Shown one piece after another: positions 18,735 to 27,407 of a stretch of DNA of 64,000 nucleotides; position 1 is the stretch's first letter; each line of letters opens with the position of its first letter. The stretch is taken from contig LNED01000007.1 of NCBI GenBank assembly GCA_001464915.1, forward strand, positions 46,460 to 110,459, written 5' to 3'. Made by a program: the position numbers and the translations under genes. This stretch comes from Sphingomonadales bacterium Ga0077531. GTDB lineage: Bacteria > Pseudomonadota > Alphaproteobacteria > Sphingomonadales > Sphingomonadaceae. The notes beneath the pieces were generated by a model. That model saw only the letters and a program-made list of their open reading frames with translations. It did not search any database and had not been told where the DNA came from.

Positions 18735-20735
18735 ATGTCCGACACCACACCCGACGATCTGTTCGCCAATACCCCGACCTCCAGCGGGGATTACAACGCC
18801 TCGTCAATCGAGGTGCTCGAAGGGTTGGAGCCAGTGCGCCGCCGCCCCGGCATGTATATCGGCGGCACGGATGACCGCGCGTTCCACCACCTCGCCGCCG
18901 AAGTGCTCGACAATGCGATGGACGAAGCTGTGGCCGGCCACGCCACCCGGATCGAAATGCGGTTGGAGGAAGGCGGGCGCCTTTCGGTAGCCGACAATGG
19001 ACGCGGCATCCCGGTCGATGAACACCCCAAGTTTCCGGGCAAATCGACGCTCGAAGTCATCATGTCGACGCTGCATTCGGGCGGCAAGTTTTCGGGCAAG
19101 GCCTATGCCACCAGCGGCGGCCTGCACGGGGTTGGGGTCAGCGTAGTCAACGCGCTGTCGGTGCATACGCGGGTTGAGGTCGCGCGCGACAAGCAGCTGT
19201 TTGCGCAGGAATTCTCTCGCGGGATCACCCAAGGCGCGCTGGAAAACCTCGGCCCAACGCCCAACCGGCGCGGCACCACCGTCAGCTTTGTCCCCGATCC
19301 CGAAATCTTCGGTGACCGCAAATTCAACCCCAAGCGGTTGTTCAAGCTCGCCCGGTCAAAAGCCTATTTGTTCGCAGGCGTCGAAATCCGCTGGAAATGC
19401 GCGCCATCGCTGGTGAGCGATGATGTGCCGGCTGAGGCGACCTTTAAGTTCCCCGGCGGTCTGGCCGATCACTTGGCCGAACAGGTCGGCAGCCGGGAAT
19501 GCGTCACCGCGCAGCCCTTCACCGGTAAACAGGACTTCGCCGCCATTGCGGGCGAGGCACAGGGCCGGGTCGAATGGGCGATCGCATGGCCACTTTATTC
19601 CGACGGCGCGTTCAGCTGGTACTGCAACACCGTGCCCACCCCCGATGGCGGCACTCACGAACAGGGCCTGCGCACCGCGTTGACCCGCGGCCTGCGGGCA
19701 TTCGGCGAGCTGGTTGGCGCGAAGAAGGCCAAGGATATTACCGCCGATGATGTGATGACCGGCGCGGAAGTGATGCTGAGCGTTTTCATTCGCGATCCGC
19801 AATTCCAATCGCAGACCAAAGACCGCCTGACCTCGCCCGAAGCCGCGCGCCTCGTTGAAAACGCGGTGCGCGACCATTTCGACCACTTCCTCACCGACAA
19901 TATGGAGCGCGGGAAGGCGCTGCTCGGCGAGGTGATGGAGAGGATGGACGAGCGGCTGAAGCGCAAGCAGGAACGCGAGATCAAGCGCAAGACCGCCACC
20001 AATGCCAAGAAACTGCGCCTGCCGGGCAAGCTGACCGATTGCAGCGGCGAAGGCGGGCGCGAGACGGAGCTTTTTATTGTCGAGGGCGACAGCGCCGGCG
20101 GCAGCGCCAAACAGGCGCGCGATCGCAAGTCGCAGGCCATTTTGCCGATCCGCGGCAAGATCCTCAACGTCGCATCCGCCACCGCCGACAAGATACGCGC
20201 CAATTCCGAAATCGCCGACCTGGCGCTGGCGCTGGGCTGCGGGACGCGCAAGGACTGCAACGCCGATAACCTGCGCTATGACCGCATCATCATCATGACC
20301 GACGCCGACGTGGACGGCGCGCATATCGCCACGCTGCTGATGACGTTCTTCTTTCAGGAAATGCCCGACATCGTGAAACGCGGTCACCTGTTCCTCGCCC
20401 AGCCACCGCTCTACCGCCTGACATCGGGCAAGGAGAGCCGTTACGCCCGCGACGATGCGCACCGCGCCGAGCTGGAAGCCAGCGTGTTCAAGGGGAAGAA
20501 GGTCGAAGTGAGCCGCTTCAAGGGGCTTGGCGAAATGAACCCGCAGCAATTGCGCGAAACCACGATGGCGCCCGAAAGTCGCGGGTTGATCCGCATCACG
20601 CTGCCGCAGGAGTTCGAGCAGCGCGCCGGCGTTGCGCGGCTCGTCGATGAGCTGATGGGCCGCAACCCGGAACACCGCTTCAACTTCATCCAGAACCGCG
20701 CAGGCGAAATTGATCGCGATCTGATCGATGCGTAG
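18735..20735 (+). CDS. parE: DNA topoisomerase IV subunit B
   Basis: ParE is the ATPase subunit of topoisomerase IV, which decatenates daughter chromosomes. The 666-residue protein has the GHKL ATP site (LDNAMDEAVAGH; DNGRGIPVDEHP; GGLHGVGVSVVNAL), the transducer domain and the TOPRIM signature EGDSAGGSAKQARDR with DADVDGAHI. The ATG at 18735 starts MSDTTPDDLF. ParE rather than GyrB is supported by length and the short C-terminus. The gene end overlaps the DUF900 hydrolase start by eight bases. Confidence 0.96.
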   Translation: MSDTTPDDLFANTPTSSGDYNASSIEVLEGLEPVRRRPGMYIGGTDDRAFHHLAAEVLDNAMDEAVAGHATRIEMRLEEGGRLSVADNGRGIPVDEHPKFPGKSTLEVIMSTLHSGGKFSGKAYATSGGLHGVGVSVVNALSVHTRVEVARDKQLFAQEFSRGITQGALENLGPTPNRRGTTVSFVPDPEIFGDRKFNPKRLFKLARSKAYLFAGVEIRWKCAPSLVSDDVPAEATFKFPGGLADHLAEQVGSRECVTAQPFTGKQDFAAIAGEAQGRVEWAIAWPLYSDGAFSWYCNTVPTPDGGTHEQGLRTALTRGLRAFGELVGAKKAKDITADDVMTGAEVMLSVFIRDPQFQSQTKDRLTSPEAARLVENAVRDHFDHFLTDNMERGKALLGEVMERMDERLKRKQEREIKRKTATNAKKLRLPGKLTDCSGEGGRETELFIVEGDSAGGSAKQARDRKSQAILPIRGKILNVASATADKIRANSEIADLALALGCGTRKDCNADNLRYDRIIIMTDADVDGAHIATLLMTFFFQEMPDIVKRGHLFLAQPPLYRLTSGKESRYARDDAHRAELEASVFKGKKVEVSRFKGLGEMNPQQLRETTMAPESRGLIRITLPQEFEQRAGVARLVDELMGRNPEHRFNFIQNRAGEIDRDLIDA

Positions 20736-21873
20736 CGCCGCGCGGGCACTATTCGCCGCCGCAGCCCTGCTGTTGCTGGGGGCCTGCGGGCTCAAAATCC
20801 CTGACCCGGTGCCTTATGTGGCAGGCTGCGGGACCAATGATTTTGCTGTCGCGCCCGAGGGCGAATCGCAGTTCTTCTTCCTCTCCAGCGCCCTGCCCGA
20901 TTGCCGAACAGGGGCATTGGTCATGGCGCCATTTCGCCACCCGACCCTGACCTATGGCAGCGGGCGCTATGGCTGGGAGGCTCCGCGCGAACCGCTGCCC
21001 GCGGTATTGGCACAGCATGACAAACAGCAATGGCTCACCGCGATCCAGCAGCAGGTCGCAGCGCCTGCCGCCAAGGGCCGGTTGATCGTCTACATCCACG
21101 GCTACAACACGACCTTTGACGAAGCGCACGAGACGGCGGCGCGGATCGGCGAGTTGGCGGGGAAAGAGGTTCCCGTGGTGGTGCTGCACTGGCCCTCACG
21201 CGGCGGCGCTTTGAGCTATTCGGTCGACGAGGCAACGGTTTCGTGGGCGCAAGGCGCGATTGACGATGTACTGGCGGAACTGACCATTCGGGCTGAGGAT
21301 ATCACCGTCGTTTCACACTCAATGGGCGCACGCGCGGCGATCCGTGCGGTCGTGGCGCTTGATGGCTTTCGCGGCGCGCGGCCCGACCGGGTGCAGCGGA
21401 TCGTGCTCGCCTCAGCCGATGAAGACCGCGACCGTGTGCTGCGCAGAGGCGGCAGCGTTGATGAACTGCTGCGCTATAAACGCCAGGTGCTCGTCTATGC
21501 CAGCTACCGCGATGCCCCGTTGGATTTGTCGCGGATTGCGCATGGCTATGCCCGGCTCGGCAGCACCGATTGCAAGTATGATATCCTGTTCGCCCGGCGC
21601 ATCCTCGGCAAGGAAGGCAATTGCCACAGGGCGGCGCGGCGGGCTGAGTTGGCGATGGTCAGCACCAGTCTGATCAACGCGAAAGATCGCTTCGATCACA
21701 ACGACTTTATCGAGGACTGCCGCACCCGCGCAGATTTCGCCGCGTTCATGCGCGACGATCCGCCGCCGCCGTTCCGCCGTGATATCAGCGACGGTGATCT
21801 CGCCGGGTTCGAAATTGCGCCAGACATTCCCGATCCTGATGGGATGTGTTCGGACGATGACGCGGCGGGTTGA
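20728..21873 (+). CDS. DUF900 alpha/beta-hydrolase lipoprotein
   Basis: A 381-residue predicted lipoprotein (signal with lipobox LLLGAC) with a DUF900-type alpha/beta-hydrolase domain. It has the oxyanion strand LIVYIHGYNTTFDEA, the nucleophile elbow VVSHSMGARA, and later Asp/His-bearing segments (VLASADEDRD; RIAHGYARLG). Its start overlaps the parE stop in another frame. The substrate is unknown. Location in the cell envelope follows from the signal. The next gene, a beta-lactamase-like protein, starts one base after its stop codon, suggesting co-expression. Confidence 0.8.
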   Translation: MRSAARALFAAAALLLLGACGLKIPDPVPYVAGCGTNDFAVAPEGESQFFFLSSALPDCRTGALVMAPFRHPTLTYGSGRYGWEAPREPLPAVLAQHDKQQWLTAIQQQVAAPAAKGRLIVYIHGYNTTFDEAHETAARIGELAGKEVPVVVLHWPSRGGALSYSVDEATVSWAQGAIDDVLAELTIRAEDITVVSHSMGARAAIRAVVALDGFRGARPDRVQRIVLASADEDRDRVLRRGGSVDELLRYKRQVLVYASYRDAPLDLSRIAHGYARLGSTDCKYDILFARRILGKEGNCHRAARRAELAMVSTSLINAKDRFDHNDFIEDCRTRADFAAFMRDDPPPPFRRDISDGDLAGFEIAPDIPDPDGMCSDDDAAG

Positions 21874-21874
21874 G

Positions 21875-23188
21875 ATGAGGCCGATGGTTATGCGCGGGAC
21901 AATTTTTGCGTTGATGTTGTCTGCGTTGGTGATCCCTTCAGTTCCAGCTTTGGCGCAAGACCCGCCCGCCATCGCATCAACACAATCTGCCATCGCGGCG
22001 CGCGCTGATCAGGTAGTGGCATTGCTCAACGGCAAGGCCGCGCCCGAAGACGTTTTCAGCAACGGCTTTCAGGCGGCGATCCCCGCTGCGCAGATCAAGG
22101 CATTGAGCACGAATCTCACCGCGCAATTCGGCGCTGCGGTAGAGGTCGTGCTGCTGGAACCGCGTGACGGAACCCGCGCGGCGCTGGAAATCCGGTTCGA
22201 ACGCGGGCTGGCCAAAGGCGGCATTGCAATTGATCCGGCAGAAGACAACCGGGTGAGCGAGTTGGTGTTCACATCAGTCGATGTGCTGGCAATTGCAGGG
22301 GATACGCCGGAGAAGATCGCCGCCGATCTTGCCGCGCTTCCGGGCAGCGTCAACGCATGGTTCGGGCCTCTGGAAGGCGGCACCCCTGTCATCAACATCG
22401 GCGCGAACACACCGCTCGCGCTGGGATCGACTTTCAAGCTCTATGTGCTGGCCGCGCTGGCCGAGGATGTGAAGGCGGGCCACCGCCAATGGTCTGACGT
22501 CGTGGCGCTCACCGAAAAGAGCTACCCGAGCGGCCAGTTGCAGGATTGGCCGCAAGGCGCGCCCGTGACGCTGCACACGCTCGCCAGCCTGATGATTTCG
22601 ATCAGCGACAATACCGCGACCGATCAGTTGATCGCAGTGCTAGGGCGAAACCGCATCCTCAAATTGATGCGCGACAGCGGTCATGCTGATCCGGCGCGCA
22701 ACGATCCGTTCTTATCCACGCGCGAACTGTTTATTCTCAAGACGATGGATCCGATGTTTCTTGACCAATGGCGCACCCGTTCACCCGATGCGATGGTTGC
22801 CGCCGAAGTGCTGATGACAGTCGCAAATCCGTCGCTAGACGAGGTCAACGCCGCCTTTGCGAACGGCCCCAAAGCGATCGACATCGAATGGTTCGCTTCC
22901 CCTGCAGACCTCGCAAAGCTCTTCGCCCACATGCGTCGCAACGCCGATCCTAAGGTGTTCGACATCATGGCGATCAACCCTTCGGCCACGCCGCTTATCA
23001 AAGCCAACTGGGACTACATCGGCTACAAGGGCGGGTCAGAGCCGGGCGTAATGAATCTGACTTGGCTGCTGCGCGACACGGCGGGCCGCGACCATGTGCT
23101 AACGCTTGGGTGGAACAACCCGGCAGCGGCATTGGACGAAGGCAAGTTGAGCGCCATCGCCCAGCGCATCCTGCTGCTGCCTCACTGA
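21875..23188 (+). CDS. Class A beta-lactamase-like serine hydrolase with N-terminal extension
   Basis: A 437-residue exported protein (signal ending VPALAQ) in two parts. About 110 residues resemble a DUF3887-type module, and a penicillin-recognising serine-hydrolase domain follows. The active-site motifs are STFK (nucleophile Ser185), SDN in MISISDNTATD, and KGG in YIGYKGGSEPG, which fit class A. The Glu of a class-A omega loop is not obvious by eye. It may therefore be a D,D-peptidase-like or esterase homologue rather than a true beta-lactamase. Start chosen at ATG 21875; further Met codons follow closely. Confidence 0.75.
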   Translation: MRPMVMRGTIFALMLSALVIPSVPALAQDPPAIASTQSAIAARADQVVALLNGKAAPEDVFSNGFQAAIPAAQIKALSTNLTAQFGAAVEVVLLEPRDGTRAALEIRFERGLAKGGIAIDPAEDNRVSELVFTSVDVLAIAGDTPEKIAADLAALPGSVNAWFGPLEGGTPVINIGANTPLALGSTFKLYVLAALAEDVKAGHRQWSDVVALTEKSYPSGQLQDWPQGAPVTLHTLASLMISISDNTATDQLIAVLGRNRILKLMRDSGHADPARNDPFLSTRELFILKTMDPMFLDQWRTRSPDAMVAAEVLMTVANPSLDEVNAAFANGPKAIDIEWFASPADLAKLFAHMRRNADPKVFDIMAINPSATPLIKANWDYIGYKGGSEPGVMNLTWLLRDTAGRDHVLTLGWNNPAAALDEGKLSAIAQRILLLPH

Positions 23189-23270
23189 TTTGCCAGCTCC
23201 CACCCCCTTGCGCCGCGCGAAAGCGCCCCTTATCGCTGCGCGTCGAAAACCAGTCTCACAAGGAAACCCG

Positions 23271-24128
23271 ATGTCAGATCAGCAGCGTTTCGAAGGCACC
23301 CAGTCCTATATTGCGACCGAAGACCTCAAGGTCGCGGTCAATGCCGCCGTTATGCTGCGCCGCCCCCTGCTGGTGAAAGGCGAACCCGGCACGGGCAAGA
23401 CGGTACTGGCGCATGAAATCTCCAAGGCGATGGGTGCGGCGCTGATCGAATGGAACATCAAATCGACCACCAAGGCGCACCAGGGCCTGTATGAATATGA
23501 CGCCGTGGCGCGGCTGCGTGATGGTCAGCTGGGCGAAGAGCGCGTCCACGACATCCGCAACTACATCAAGAAGGGCAAGCTGTGGGAAGCCTTTACCGCG
23601 CCCGAGCTGCCCGTGTTGCTGATCGACGAAATCGACAAAGCCGATATCGAGTTCCCGAACGATCTGTTGCAGGAACTCGACCGGATGAGCTTCGACGTTT
23701 ACGAAACGCAGGAGCGGATTACGGCGATTGAACGCCCGATCGTGGTGATCACCTCGAACAATGAAAAGGAACTGCCCGACGCATTTCTGCGCCGCTGTTT
23801 CTTCCACTACATCAAGTTCCCTGACCGCGACACGATGCAGGAAATCATCGACGTCCACTTCCCCGGCATCCAGAAAATGCTGGTGAAGAAGGCGATGGAT
23901 ATCTTCTACGACCTGCGCGAAGTGCCGGGGTTGAAGAAGAAGCCATCGACCAGCGAGTTGCTCGACTGGCTCAAGCTGCTGCTGAACGAGGATATGCCGC
24001 TGGAGGTTTTGCAGAACAGCAATCCGGCCAGCGCGATCCCGCCGCTGCACGGCGCGCTGCTCAAGAACGAACAGGACATCATGCTGTTCGAACGGCTGGC
24101 ATTCATGGCGCGTCGCAACCCGAGCTGA
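23271..24128 (+). CDS. MoxR-family AAA+ ATPase
   Basis: MoxR ATPases act as chaperone-like remodellers, typically paired with a VWA-domain protein. The 285-residue protein has Walker A GEPGTGKTVLA, Walker B LLIDEIDKAD, sensor-1 TSNNEKELPDAFLRRC and an arginine finger region. The ATG at 23271 follows AAGGAAA. The expected VWA partner is encoded at 25777 on the same strand, but a chemoreceptor on the opposite strand lies between them. Family assignment is certain; the client is unknown. Confidence 0.93.
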   Translation: MSDQQRFEGTQSYIATEDLKVAVNAAVMLRRPLLVKGEPGTGKTVLAHEISKAMGAALIEWNIKSTTKAHQGLYEYDAVARLRDGQLGEERVHDIRNYIKKGKLWEAFTAPELPVLLIDEIDKADIEFPNDLLQELDRMSFDVYETQERITAIERPIVVITSNNEKELPDAFLRRCFFHYIKFPDRDTMQEIIDVHFPGIQKMLVKKAMDIFYDLREVPGLKKKPSTSELLDWLKLLLNEDMPLEVLQNSNPASAIPPLHGALLKNEQDIMLFERLAFMARRNPS

Positions 24129-24149
24129 AGGGCCGTAAAATAGGCCGAT

Positions 24150-24190
24150 CTAGACCCCTTCTAGACCCCGGCTAGACCCCTTCTAGGTCG
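24150..24190. repeat. Tandem repeat of an 11-bp CTAG-containing unit
   Basis: Three complete units, CTAGACCCCTT (24150-24160), CTAGACCCCGG (24161-24171) and CTAGACCCCTT (24172-24182), are followed by a partial CTAGGTCG. The four CTAG tetramers fall exactly 11 bp apart. CTAG is generally under-represented in proteobacterial genomes. The repeats lie between the convergent moxR and chemoreceptor genes, next to a TTTTT run at 24191-24195. Confidence 0.85.
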
Positions 24191-24206
24191 TTTTTGAAGG
24201 ACTTGC

Positions 24207-24234
24207 GGCCAATGTTTCGCGTGAAACATTGGCC
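24207..24234. promoter_or_regulatory. parS-like palindrome / 12-bp inverted repeat
   Basis: The core 16-mer TGTTTCGCGTGAAACA (24213-24228) differs by one base from the ParB-binding consensus TGTTNCACGTGAAACA. It sits in a longer perfect inverted repeat, GGCCAATGTTTC and GAAACATTGGCC, separated by four bases. It lies in the gap between two convergent genes. A terminator reading is weaker because no T-run follows on either side directly. Confidence 0.6.
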
Positions 24235-24245
24235 AATCCGGCCCC

Positions 24246-25646
24246 TCAATCGAAACTGTAAGCCAGCTCGAAATCGCCCCAGCGCCGTCCGCCGATCACC
24301 AGCGGGACATAGACGTTGCGCACCACGACATAACTGTCGCTGCCGCTGTCCTGACGGTAGACGGCCATCATGTAGGGTGCGGCGGAAACCTTGGCCTTGC
24401 GGTCGATTGCTTCGAGCATGATCCGGCCGTTGCGGCAGAACTGGGTGTCGTGGTTGAGATCGCCGGTGGGGCGGCGTGAACGATCGGTCATGTGGGTTGG
24501 AAGGAACCCATTCATGTCGGTGCAAGCCGCAGCAAGCACGCGGGTGTCGCTGGCCTTGGCCCGGTCGAGGAAAGGGCGCCATTCGGCATCGGCCCAATCG
24601 GTCAACCGGGTGCGGAACAGCGGCGGATTTGTGCCGTGGATCGGCTGGTAATCAGTATCGAACACCGCCGCCAAGGTCACTGCGCCGCTCGCCAACGCGG
24701 CTTCGGTATGCGCCGCAACCGCCTTGGCAAATTCCTGAGCTTGGGCGACCATCGCGCTGTCTTCGGGGCTGAGGCCGGCCTGCACGATCCGGTCGAACAT
24801 CTCGCTGGCGGTGATTTCCAGCTCTTCCATCTTGCGGTGCGCGCCGTGCAGCCGGTCTTCGTTGCTGCGCGATGCCGCATCGTAGCTGGAAAGCACGTGC
24901 TGCACTTTGTTGACATGACCGCTGATGGTGCCGGTTGACCGGGCGATGACGTCGTTCTGCTTGTCGACCTCCTCCACCAGCGCGCCAACATTGGCCATCG
25001 TGCTTTCGATCCGCGCAACCGAGGCGCGGGCTTCCCCGCTGGCCTTGGCGCCGGTTTCGATCCGGCCGATCATCACTTCTGCCTCGCCGCCCAAGGCATC
25101 GATGGTCTGGGCGATTTCCTCGGTTGCCTTGCGGGTATCATTGGCGAGGCTTTTGACCTCTGCCGCGACCACCGCAAAGGTGCGCCCGGCATCGCCAGCC
25201 CGCATCGCTTCGATGGTGGCGTTCAGCGCGAGGATATTGGTTGTTTCGGCAATATTGTCGATATCCTGCGCGCTGCGACGCACCTGCTCCATCGCGGCGG
25301 AAAAGCTGGTGACGTGCTGGCCTAGGGTATCGACGAGCTCGATCAACCCGGCGATCTGGCCGAGCGAGGACTGGATCAGCGCGGTGCCTTCCGACAGGCG
25401 TTCAATCGCGCGCTCCGACAGCAAACGGGCTTCGTCGCTGGCTTCCGCCACCTTGGTCTGGTCAGCCTCCAGCGCACGCACGGTTTCGCGTAGCGCCTCA
25501 TGTTCCGACCGGAGCGCCTTGGACGAGGCGATTACCGCTTCCACCACGCCCGCGACGTCGGTGCAGCCGACGGTCACCGCACCGCAGCTTTCGGGAATCA
25601 TCTCCAGCGCCTTGGCATTGGCGGTGTCTATGGCGATCTGATGCAT
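24246..25646 (-). CDS. Soluble methyl-accepting chemotaxis protein with C-terminal sensor domain
   Basis: A 466-residue chemoreceptor with no transmembrane segment. Residues roughly 40-290 form a long coiled coil containing the MCP signalling tip ([33 protein letters not shown]). The C-terminal part resembles the distal half of Cache-type sensors ([12 protein letters not shown], later [19 protein letters not shown]). The usual order, sensor then signalling, is inverted. It would signal to CheA/CheW in the cytoplasm. It is convergent with moxR and divergent from the VWA gene. Confidence 0.85.
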   Translation of the reverse strand: MHQIAIDTANAKALEMIPESCGAVTVGCTDVAGVVEAVIASSKALRSEHEALRETVRALEADQTKVAEASDEARLLSERAIERLSEGTALIQSSLGQIAGLIELVDTLGQHVTSFSAAMEQVRRSAQDIDNIAETTNILALNATIEAMRAGDAGRTFAVVAAEVKSLANDTRKATEEIAQTIDALGGEAEVMIGRIETGAKASGEARASVARIESTMANVGALVEEVDKQNDVIARSTGTISGHVNKVQHVLSSYDAASRSNEDRLHGAHRKMEELEITASEMFDRIVQAGLSPEDSAMVAQAQEFAKAVAAHTEAALASGAVTLAAVFDTDYQPIHGTNPPLFRTRLTDWADAEWRPFLDRAKASDTRVLAAACTDMNGFLPTHMTDRSRRPTGDLNHDTQFCRNGRIMLEAIDRKAKVSAAPYMMAVYRQDSGSDSYVVVRNVYVPLVIGGRRWGDFELAYSFD

Positions 25647-25776
25647 TGCGGCGCGGCCCTTTTTTGGTTCGCCGCATTGCTAACCAAGGTTGGTAAGCGA
25701 AGGGTTAAGCGCCGGCCTAAAGCCCTCACAAGAATGGGGACTGGTCAGCGCGCAGCACGCGGGTTAAGCACCTGCC

Positions 25777-26961
25777 ATGTTCTTCAATTTCATCGACGAG
25801 CTTCGCGCGGCCGGGATCGGCGCCAGTTTCAAAGAGCATCTCACCTTGCTGGAGGCGCTCGAGAAAGACGTGATCGATTCCACGCCTGAGGCATTTTATT
25901 ACCTCAGCCGCGCGACCTTTGTGAAAGACGAAGGCCTGCTCGACCGGTTCGATCAGGTGTTCCACAAGGTGTTCAAGGGGATCATGTCCGATTACGGGCA
26001 GAACCCGACCGACATCCCCGAAGACTGGCTGAAAGCGGTCGCCGAGAAATTCCTGACGCCCGAGGAAATGGAAGCGATCAAATCGCTGGGCGATTGGGAC
26101 GAGATCATGGAGACGTTGAAAAAGCGGCTCGAAGAACAGGAAAAACGCCACCAGGGCGGCAACAAGTGGGTCGGCACCGGCGGCACCTCGCCGTTCGGCA
26201 ATTCGGGCTACAACCCCGAAGGCGTGCGCATCGGTGGCGAGGCCAAGCACGGCAAAGCGATCAAGGTCTGGGAAAAGCGCGAGTTCAAGAACCTCGATTC
26301 GACCCGCGAACTCGGCACCCGCAACATCAAGATGGCGCTCCGCCGCCTGCGCCGTTTCGCCCGCGAAGGTGCGCAGGATCAGCTCGATATCGACGCCACG
26401 ATCAAGGGCACGGCCAAGCAGGGCTGGCTCGACATCCATATGCGTGCCGAGCGGCGCAATGCCGTCAAACTGCTGTTGTTCCTCGACGTCGGCGGATCGA
26501 TGGACCCCTTCATCAAACTGGTCGAAGAGCTGTTCAGCGCCGCGACGTCAGAATTCAAGAACATGGAGTTCTTCTACTTCCACAACTGCCTCTACGAAGG
26601 TGTGTGGAAGGACAACAAGCGCCGCTGGCAGGAACGCACCAAGACCTGGGACGTGCTCCATAAATACGGGCACGATTACAAGATCGTGTTCGTCGGCGAT
26701 GCAGCGATGAGCCCCTATGAGGTCACCCATCCGGGCGGCAGCGTCGAGCATATGAACGAGGAAGCGGGCGCGGTTTGGTTGCAGCGCGTGGCGAACACCT
26801 ACCCCGCAACCGTGTGGCTCAACCCGGTTCCGGAAAAGCAGTGGGGTTATTCGCAGTCGACCAAGATGATCAAGCAGCTGGTCAATGACCGGATGTATCC
26901 GCTGACGCTCGACGGGCTGGATGATGCCATGCGGGAGCTGTCGCGGAAGCACGGGGCTTGA
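25777..26961 (+). CDS. VWA-domain (CoxE-like) protein, probable MoxR partner
   Basis: A 394-residue soluble protein. The helical N-terminal half includes a Glu/Lys-rich stretch (ETLKKRLEEQEKRHQ). The C-terminal von Willebrand A-like domain has a MIDAS motif FLDVGGSMDPF (D-x-G-x-S). CoxE-type VWA proteins act with MoxR ATPases in cofactor insertion or complex assembly. The MoxR gene here is 1.65 kb upstream on the same strand, with the chemoreceptor between. Its stop overlaps the TTG start of the next small lipoprotein gene. Confidence 0.85.
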   Translation: MFFNFIDELRAAGIGASFKEHLTLLEALEKDVIDSTPEAFYYLSRATFVKDEGLLDRFDQVFHKVFKGIMSDYGQNPTDIPEDWLKAVAEKFLTPEEMEAIKSLGDWDEIMETLKKRLEEQEKRHQGGNKWVGTGGTSPFGNSGYNPEGVRIGGEAKHGKAIKVWEKREFKNLDSTRELGTRNIKMALRRLRRFAREGAQDQLDIDATIKGTAKQGWLDIHMRAERRNAVKLLLFLDVGGSMDPFIKLVEELFSAATSEFKNMEFFYFHNCLYEGVWKDNKRRWQERTKTWDVLHKYGHDYKIVFVGDAAMSPYEVTHPGGSVEHMNEEAGAVWLQRVANTYPATVWLNPVPEKQWGYSQSTKMIKQLVNDRMYPLTLDGLDDAMRELSRKHGA

Positions 26962-27407
26962 GATTGCGGTCAGCTTTGCTAGCCGGATTGGCATTGACCA
27001 TCGCATCCTGCGCAGCGCAGCCACCTCAGCGTGACGTTGTGGTGGCCCGCTCTGAGGCCCTTCCGGTCGATGCCCAGCAATCGCAATTGACGGCCACGCA
27101 GTTCTCCGGGCCAGGACTGGTTTGTGGGATCGGCTTCGCGCTGGAGCTCAAACCCGACGAACGGCTCGTCCGCTTCGATCGCATGATGGATTTCGTCACC
27201 TATGAGCTGAGCGGCCTCGGCCGAGCGGCGCTGATTTATGAAGGGAACGCTCCGGACGCTCCTAATCTTACGGTTGAAACGGGCATGCAATTCCCCTCCG
27301 TAGTGGCGATACATCTCGACGCGGGCGGCTACGACAAGTCGCTTGCCCGGCGCATCGTTACGAAGGACGAGATCCCGCAGGCCTGTGCCGCGACCAAGTC
27401 TGAATGA
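26958..27407 (+). CDS. Small lipoprotein of unknown function
   Basis: A 149-residue protein not matching a family I know. The N-terminus MRLRSALLAGLALTIASCAA is a lipoprotein signal with lipobox TIASC. The mature part has no obvious enzymatic motif. The TTG start overlaps the VWA stop (TTGA), and the gene's own stop overlaps the DUF817 start (ATGA). Translation coupling in a three-gene run with VWA and DUF817 is likely. An envelope location is inferred from the signal. Confidence 0.65.
   Translation: MRLRSALLAGLALTIASCAAQPPQRDVVVARSEALPVDAQQSQLTATQFSGPGLVCGIGFALELKPDERLVRFDRMMDFVTYELSGLGRAALIYEGNAPDAPNLTVETGMQFPSVVAIHLDAGGYDKSLARRIVTKDEIPQACAATKSE

Noticed and set aside
19356..20795. Long open frame on the minus strand opposite parE
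   Set aside because: Same reason: it is the antisense frame of a GC-rich conserved gene.
22711..22719. DnaA box (TTATCCACG) suggesting an origin
   Set aside because: A single near-match inside a coding gene, with no cluster or AT-rich region.
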